DNA of 64,000 nt, from positions 2,329,345 to 2,393,344 of the forward strand of contig BCKC01000008.1 of the NCBI GenBank assembly GCA_001600455.1. Direction: 5' to 3'. The notes beneath the pieces are model-generated. The model saw nothing but the letters and a program-made list of their open reading frames with translations. It ran no database searches and was not told the DNA's origin. Position numbers and translations under genes: made by a program. This document shows positions 58,396 to 64,000 of this stretch, piece by piece. This stretch comes from Endocalyx cinctus. Taxonomy: Eukaryota > Ascomycota > Sordariomycetes > Amphisphaeriales > Apiosporaceae. Numbering within the stretch: position 1 is the stretch's first letter; each line of letters opens with the position of its first letter.

Positions 58396-59808
58396 TCATA
58401 CGACAGGCGGGGACGACAACGTTCCGGAGCTTTCTGACTCGCCGCCGTCTCCGTGATCCTTATCACCATTGGCCCCCGACTTTCCATTTGCGCCGTTCTT
58501 CATGGGTGAGGAAAGAAGCGGTTTCGAGACGCCGAGCTTCAGTTTCTTGGCCGGACTCGGTACTTTAGAGATCTTCTTCTTAGGCGCCACCTCCACCGTG
58601 GATCCCTCGGCGTCATCGTCGTCCCCCGGTTTCTGCTCAACGCTCAGAGAGGAGCTCGTCTTGACCTTGTCTTTCTTGACGCCGTTCCCCTTTGACTTGA
58701 CGACCAGCTTCTTGGTCATGCCGGCCGCGGCCGAAGAGGCGCCAGCCGCCGTCGTAGGCTTTACTTTCTTCTTCTTGTGCGCATCGTTATCCGTCTCATC
58801 GTCGTCATCCATTTCGTCGCCGTCTCGCTTCCTCGGACTGTTGGATCTTGAGCCCGCAAGCGGCGTTCCCTTTTGACTAGAAGGAGGAGTATTATCCGTA
58901 TCTTTATCTTTGTGATTGCCATTCCCGTTACTAATCTTCTGAGCAGCGGCCCGACTGGCGTTTCTACCACTGTTTCCGATGCACGATCCCATATGGTTGT
59001 TCAGGCGAGTGACGAGAATGCAACGCTTGCACTTGCTACATGTCGCCGACGGGAACGATAACATGTTCGGCGGCCGTGAGGCGGCGCCTCCCCCCGTAGT
59101 ACCTCCCTCGGGCGTCGGCGAGTCAGACGGTGTATCTAATTTTTTCTCCATGTCCTTTTTCTTTTTACCCCTTCCCGGCCCCTGGGCGACCCAGGTCTGT
59201 CCGTATATGTCATAACCAGGCTTGTCGATGTACGGGTGCTTCTTGCAGTAGATTATACTCGGGTCGGGTTTCTGCGCTCCTTTTCCATCTGTAGGGTATA
59301 ATAATCTCGGAAGATGACATCTCGGGCAGACTATATCTTTAGTGGTAATCAAGGGATTTCCCTTTAGTAGTACTTTTCCTTCGTCGTATATAGCAGCGTC
59401 CGTCTCGACCTTGACGTCGGGCCGAACGTCGGGGGTGGAGGAATCTGAGGCATCGGAAGCTAATTTCTCGACGCGGATGGCGGCAGTGGTAGCTCGAGCC
59501 ATTTTCTCGTCTCGATGAACCTTGATTAATATATCGTGAACTATGTTATATAGTATGTCATCGAGCACCGAATGTGCCTGGACGTTAGTCGCGACATAAT
59601 TATTAGCATTCTTAGTTTATTATCATTATCGCCATCGTTGCAAGTGATGTTATTGTCGGGCCTTTTTTTTCTCTCTCTTAAATCACTAGCACTGAACACA
59701 CGACTAACTGCAGCATAGAAGTAAGTAACTCACGAGTTTGTCCATACTTCCGGCATCATCAGAAGCTTTAATTACTCCCGCTTTGCCGGTATTCATCGGC
59801 GACGCCAT
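58396..59808 (-). CDS. SAGA complex Sgf11-like zinc-finger protein
   Basis: 418-aa nuclear protein. Exons are 59808-59734 and 59577-58396. The N-terminal helix VLDDILYNIVHDILIKVHRD fits the Sgf11 segment that threads through the deubiquitinase module. It is followed by VCPRCHLPRLLYP...YCKKHP, a Cys/His pair cluster. The Sgf11-type finger is TCSKCKRCILVTRLNNHMGSCIG...GRNASRAAAQK (C-x2-C...H-x3-C with the trailing Arg-Asn-x-Ser-Arg). The remainder is a long Lys/Ser/Asp-rich, disordered C-terminus with nuclear-signal-like KKKKVK. Yeast Sgf11 is only about 99 aa, so this is the longer filamentous-fungal form. Role in H2B deubiquitination is transferred from the family. Confidence 0.85.
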
Positions 59809-60834
59809 ATTGCGTAAAAATGGATTCAAAATATGGATTGAACAAGGCCAGCTTAATTGATGTTATGTTTTGTTGGTGATTATGATGTAGTGGTGATGAT
59901 GGTCCTTTTTTTTTTTTTTTTACCCCTTCAAATTGCGAAATACAGAACGCAATCGGGGAAGGATGTAAGAGGATAGCTATTAAAGGGTACGTGAGGACCG
60001 AAGTAGGAACATATAACAGAAACAGAAACATAAACAGAAAGAAAAGATTAAATTAGAAAAAAGAGAATACGAAAGTAGAAATAAAATCAAATAGAAGAAA
60101 AAGCTTCTTATTTTGAATAAATGACAGCCTCCTTTTAAAATTTAAGTTTTTTTTTTTTTTTTTCTGTCTGTACTGCACTATGCTATCTGGAATTTTTTTT
60201 TTTTATATTCAACGCCGATATAAAAGAGTTATCATGGCTGAAAATAAAATAGCATACAGCATACGCCCTTAAAAGCTGAAAATGGTATGATGAAAAATAA
60301 TGGTTTCTAAGGGAGTTTAAAGGAGCTAAAGTGCTAAAAAAGTGACCAAAGTTATAGTACTTGCAGACTGATTGATAATCTTCTTAGCAGTTGATCACCC
60401 CTGAAATCTCGGTATCTCCCCTAAAAGAACCCTTGCTGGGGCTCAACAGATAAGCAGTTTCCACAGTGGCCTTGTTTGTGATGTTAGGGATATCCTAGCC
60501 CCATCTCGCATCCACTTAGGCTATTACATGTGCTATTTACTTAGTATGATACAAGCAGACAAGGTAAAAATATGCGCTATAGTAAGAGAAATATTAGGTA
60601 GCGTAATCGGGTAGTATCCCTAAGCACATACCTATATATACTGACTTAAGTACTTGAGTATGCATTAACAAATTATATGACAACGAATAACATCATACAT
60701 AATATTTTCTTTCTTTCTTTCTTTCTTTTTTTCTTCTTCTTTCTCTTGGTTATTTCCAGAGACAACAAATTTATTACTCATTCTTTTACACTTTTCGCTC
60801 GTTATTCAGACCAATTAATTGACTTACTATCGCC
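59809..60834. other. Intergenic region with homopolymer tracts
   Basis: 1.0 kb with several T runs (about 59905-59921, 60147-60163, 60190-60201) and a CT-rich (TTTC)n tract at about 60708-60750 just before the GNAT gene. No gene seen. Confidence 0.55.
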
Positions 60835-62103
60835 ATGTCTCTTCCCTCCTCTAATCCCAACGCGGGACCAGGACAATCGTCTATACGGAGTTTCTTCCGC
60901 CCGAAGCAATCTCCTAACTACGCGCCCCCTCCATCCTCGAGTTCGGCTTCGGCGAGAATACCGTCGATATCGTCGCAGGTACAGCCTCCGCAACAGCAGC
61001 AGCAGATACCAACCCCTCCACCGCCACCTCCTCCCCAGACTTCCGTAGTAACGGAAGTGTCAAATGCCGCAACTTATTTTCCCAGCGACGGAAACGGGGG
61101 AGGTGCAATGACGACCCCGCCAACCACGATGCTCCCTTCTGCTTCTTCCCCTTCTTCCCGACCCCCTAACCTCCATCCGCAAGCCAGCATCTCCCCCATC
61201 CTACCGGAGCACATCCCCGCCTTGCGCCGGATAACCTCACTCCTGCTCCCGGTTTTCTACGCGGACTCGTTCTACGCGAAACTATCCGACCCGATGTCGT
61301 CCGGCGCTTTCAGCCGGGTCCTGCTCTGGGAGGACCAACCCGGCACGCCGGCCAAGGTGATCGGGGGCTTAGTGTGCCGACCGGAAGCGTCTCCCTTCCC
61401 ACCGTCGTCCTCGACGACGACGGTAAATAACATCCTGTACATACAATCCCTCGTGCTGCTCTCTCCCTACCGCCGGTTAGGTCTGGCCGCCGCCCTGCTC
61501 GAGGAGATCGTCGCGCTCGCGAGGGACAGCCCTTTCGCCTGCGGCGTCGTCTACGCGCACGTGTGGACGAAGAACGAAGAGGGTCTGCGCTGGTACCTAG
61601 CGCGGGGGTTCGCGCAGGGCGAGGAGATAAGCGGGTACTACTTCAAGCTGCGACCCGACAGCGCGTGGATCGTCACGCGGGATATCTCGTCTTCCGCGCC
61701 CACTCCCGCGTCCGCTTCCTCTCCTCTCGTCGTCTCACCTCCCCCTCCACCGTCGCAAGCGTCTCCCGCGCCGCCGCGATCTTCCCCTTCCTCGTCGACC
61801 GCGGCATCCGCTCTGCCGTCCCCGCCGCCCACCACCACCACCAGCGCCGCCGCGCCGCCGCCATCGTCGTTGTCACCCCGTCCCGGACAGTCGTTTCAGA
61901 ACACGCGCCCGCAGACCGAATGGAACGACCTGCCGCCGGATATGCACGCTTCGCGCAGCACCGGCGCTAATGGCAGTAACAACAATAACAATAACCTCTC
62001 GGTTCCCGGAAGTGGCGTCAGCTCCGGCGCTAGCTCGCGTAGTAGCTCAACGGCGAGAAAGAAGAAGGACAGGGCATATCCGGCTGCCGCATTCGGGAAC
62101 TGA
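60835..62103 (+). CDS. GNAT acetyltransferase (Naa50-like) with N-terminal PIP-box-like motif
   Basis: Single exon, 422 aa. Residues 14-21 read QSSIRSFF, which satisfies the PCNA-interacting consensus Q-x-x-[ILM]-x-x-F-F, followed by basic RPKQ. A Pro/Gln/Ser-rich linker follows (to about 118). The GNAT fold at about 120-285 resembles Naa50: LLPVFYADSFYAKL, GGLVCRPE, LYIQSLVLLSPYRRLGLAAALL (acetyl-CoA RRxGxA site) and VYAHVWTKNEEGLRWYLARGF. The C-terminal 140 residues are low-complexity Pro/Ser/Ala, ending in basic RKKKDRAYP. Naa50 acetylates protein N-termini, and in animals it also affects cohesion. The PIP-like motif suggests a replication-linked role; that is inference. Confidence 0.88.
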   Translation: MSLPSSNPNAGPGQSSIRSFFRPKQSPNYAPPPSSSSASARIPSISSQVQPPQQQQQIPTPPPPPPPQTSVVTEVSNAATYFPSDGNGGGAMTTPPTTMLPSASSPSSRPPNLHPQASISPILPEHIPALRRITSLLLPVFYADSFYAKLSDPMSSGAFSRVLLWEDQPGTPAKVIGGLVCRPEASPFPPSSSTTTVNNILYIQSLVLLSPYRRLGLAAALLEEIVALARDSPFACGVVYAHVWTKNEEGLRWYLARGFAQGEEISGYYFKLRPDSAWIVTRDISSSAPTPASASSPLVVSPPPPPSQASPAPPRSSPSSSTAASALPSPPPTTTTSAAAPPPSSLSPRPGQSFQNTRPQTEWNDLPPDMHASRSTGANGSNNNNNNLSVPGSGVSSGASSRSSSTARKKKDRAYPAAAFGN

Positions 62104-62986
62104 TGATTTTTTTTTTCTTTCTTCCCCATTTTATATATATGCATATCTATGCTCATTTGGTCTCTAGCACCCTGCGCATGAGGTCGATGAGCCGATAGAT
62201 ATCGCATTACGAGGACTACGCTAAGCCGGGGCGGTGAGCAAAAAAAGGGGAGTGGATGTTGAGTTTATGTCTGTCTGTTTTTTTTTTTTTTTTCTATTGG
62301 ATTAGAAAGGTACGGCATGGAAAAGAGTGGCGAAAAAAAAAAAAAGAATAGTATAATTTTTTCTATATAGATACTATGAGGTATGCATATTAAGATGAGA
62401 CAACGATGCACATTGCACTGGACAGGTGTATATACGCCAGGTATAGACTACCTCCTACTTACTCACCTAATATATACTCAGCACAAAAATACGGATCAAC
62501 ATTTATGAGGGATGAAAAAATATTGTGTTTGTCGAAAAATTACCTTTCTTACATCCCTCCTCTGTAGTACTGATCAATATGTCTATTATGCCTATAGTGA
62601 TGGAAATTCGTATTCTGCAAAGTACAGCAAGTACTGGTGGTTATTAACTAGAGCGATATCGTCGAAAGTCAAGAGTACACGGGTTTCTACATTTACCCTA
62701 TGAGCGCTCCATGAAGTTATGTCGATTCGGTTCGGTTTCACAAACTACAGTCAATACGCCGATCGCCGATCAATAGTAATCGAACATTATAAAAATTCTA
62801 ATTGTTGATGACAAAAAAACACCTGTAGTAGTAATAAAAGAACAAAAAAAACCATGAATGCTTATCATAAAAACTCAGACCAGCCTCGCCTTAAACCCAT
62901 GCATGCTTTTTACTCTGCTTAATAACTTTGCATTCGTAAGCGATCATTCCCATTTTCGTTATCTTTGATGCTTGTTTGCATCATCG
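62104..62986. other. Convergent intergenic region
   Basis: 3' flanks of the GNAT and glucokinase genes. Contains T16 (about 62279-62294) and A13 (about 62333-62345) runs. No gene seen. Confidence 0.5.
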
Positions 62987-64000
62987 TCATGCCACCGTAG
63001 TAGTCTCCCCAATCTTCATTAACTTATCACCAATCTCGGTTCGGAGGTAAGTGATGTAATCGGTGGGGGTGTGTTTCTTCTCCATGCCAGCCGCGACGAG
63101 GGCGATGAGGGCGGCGCCTACGCCGCTCCCGTCCTTGGCGATGCCGATACGGATACGCTTGACGCCCTCGGGGCCGATGCCCTCGATGACGGCGAGCGCT
63201 TCGTAGATCATGTCGCGGAAGTACGGGTAATGCTCGACGAGGCTGCCGTCAACGCCGATATCGATGGGGTCGTCCGTCGTCTCGGTGAGCTTACCGCTCT
63301 GGAGCACTACGGCACCGAGGGCCACGGCGGAGAGCCTCGCGGCGCGGCGACCGACCGCGTAGGCGATGTCCTTGAACGCCTTGGCGTCCTCGAGAGAGGA
63401 TGCGTAGATCATGAGTTCCTTCTCGAGCTGTTGTCGCAAGCTCGAGTGTTCGGGTGTGCTATCCGCCGCCGCTATCGACAACAAAGAGCTGTCGAGGCCC
63501 CACTGCTTATATATGGGCGAGTCGGCTCCGATCGTTGTTGTGGATTTGACGTCGTTGGAGCTAGAGTTCTCATCCTTGAAAAGGGCCACCTTAGGGTTCT
63601 TCAACATATCAACGATGGCCAGGCGAACAATCTCGCCCAAGAACATGCCAGACACTCTTTTCTCAAACATCTGGATACCCGGGTTCACACTCTTTCGATC
63701 CAGCTCAATATCGTAAGATGTATTGGGTAATATGTTCAACTGGTTATCAAAAGATCCCCATTCGGTGTTGATAACCATCTCACCGGTGGACTTATCGTAC
63801 TCGCCATCAACCGACTTCTTGATTTTGTTCACCTTCTCCACGTAAGCACCATTGGTACCCGTACCAAATATCGCACCCAAAAGAGTCGACGTTTTGCCTG
63901 GGGACGTGTACGAACGAGCCATCAGCGTCCCGACCGTATCGTTCACGAGCGCGGCAACCTTGACGGGGAGCCGGAGGATATTAATCTCTTCCTGCAGCAA
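62987..64000 (-). CDS. Glucokinase / hexokinase, 3' part (truncated by window)
   Basis: C-terminal 337 residues of a fungal hexokinase-family enzyme, phosphorylating glucose with ATP. The 5' end lies beyond the right edge, and no start is visible. Motifs are VNDTVGTLMARSY (catalytic Asp), LLGAIFGTGTNGAYVE (phosphate/adenosine region), INTEWGSFDN, MFEKRVSGMFLGEIVR, VGVDGSLVEHYPYF-like text (IGVDGSLVEHYPYF), and DGSGVGAALIALVA near the C-terminus. It looks more like the glucokinase than the hexokinase branch by these segments. No intron is visible in this part. Full-length enzymes are about 490-540 aa, so roughly a third is missing. Confidence 0.93.
   Translation of the reverse strand: MLQEEINILRLPVKVAALVNDTVGTLMARSYTSPGKTSTLLGAIFGTGTNGAYVEKVNKIKKSVDGEYDKSTGEMVINTEWGSFDNQLNILPNTSYDIELDRKSVNPGIQMFEKRVSGMFLGEIVRLAIVDMLKNPKVALFKDENSSSNDVKSTTTIGADSPIYKQWGLDSSLLSIAAADSTPEHSSLRQQLEKELMIYASSLEDAKAFKDIAYAVGRRAARLSAVALGAVVLQSGKLTETTDDPIDIGVDGSLVEHYPYFRDMIYEALAVIEGIGPEGVKRIRIGIAKDGSGVGAALIALVAAGMEKKHTPTDYITYLRTEIGDKLMKIGETTTVA

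Overview
The window reads as chromosomal DNA of a filamentous ascomycete (Pezizomycotina; Sordariomycetes-like is my inference). Genes carry short GT-AG introns (about 47-270 nt), gene density is fungal, and several protein families are fungus-specific: CFEM, Hce2, PTH11-type rhodopsin-like receptors, DUF3669, and a fungal STAND-type N-terminal domain. Exon structures below were reconstructed by hand from splice signals, frame and family conservation. Nearly all give a clean in-frame product.

Layout. 0.8-1.6 kb: a decayed DUF3669 pseudogene. 1.9-7.6 kb: a compact polyol/pentose cluster with two sugar-alcohol SDRs, a P-loop small-molecule kinase and a zinc xylitol-dehydrogenase-type MDR; a CYP65-like P450 follows at 7.8-9.6 kb. 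Three promoter regions of this cluster, plus the left window edge, share an 18-19 nt motif, which suggests one regulator. 9.7-23.2 kb: a gene-poor island holding only an Hce2/Ecp2-type candidate effector and a RING-finger gene interrupted by a small dispersed repeat. 23.3-36.8 kb: a conserved block of Hsp70-like ATPase, GPI-type thaumatin-like protein, small ankyrin protein, RNA polymerase III subunit Rpc11, Mediator Med31, CFEM protein and a secreted ALO-type FAD oxidase.

36.8-40.4 kb has no recognisable gene. 40.4-54.3 kb is accessory in character: a Galpha-like protein with degraded GTPase motifs fused to a STAND-type N-terminal domain, a rhodopsin-like receptor, an Erg6-type sterol methyltransferase, an atypical protein kinase whose intron contains another repeat copy, and a DUF2235 hydrolase. 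54.5-64 kb returns to housekeeping genes: signal peptide peptidase, PPIL1-type cyclophilin, Sgf11-like SAGA subunit, a GNAT acetyltransferase with an N-terminal PCNA-box-like motif, and the 3' part of a glucokinase that runs off the right edge.

The most notable items are the shared promoter motif over the polyol cluster, the pseudo-Galpha fusion, the dispersed repeat found inside or beside genes, and the PIP-box GNAT. I found no rRNA gene, convincing tRNA gene or CRISPR array.
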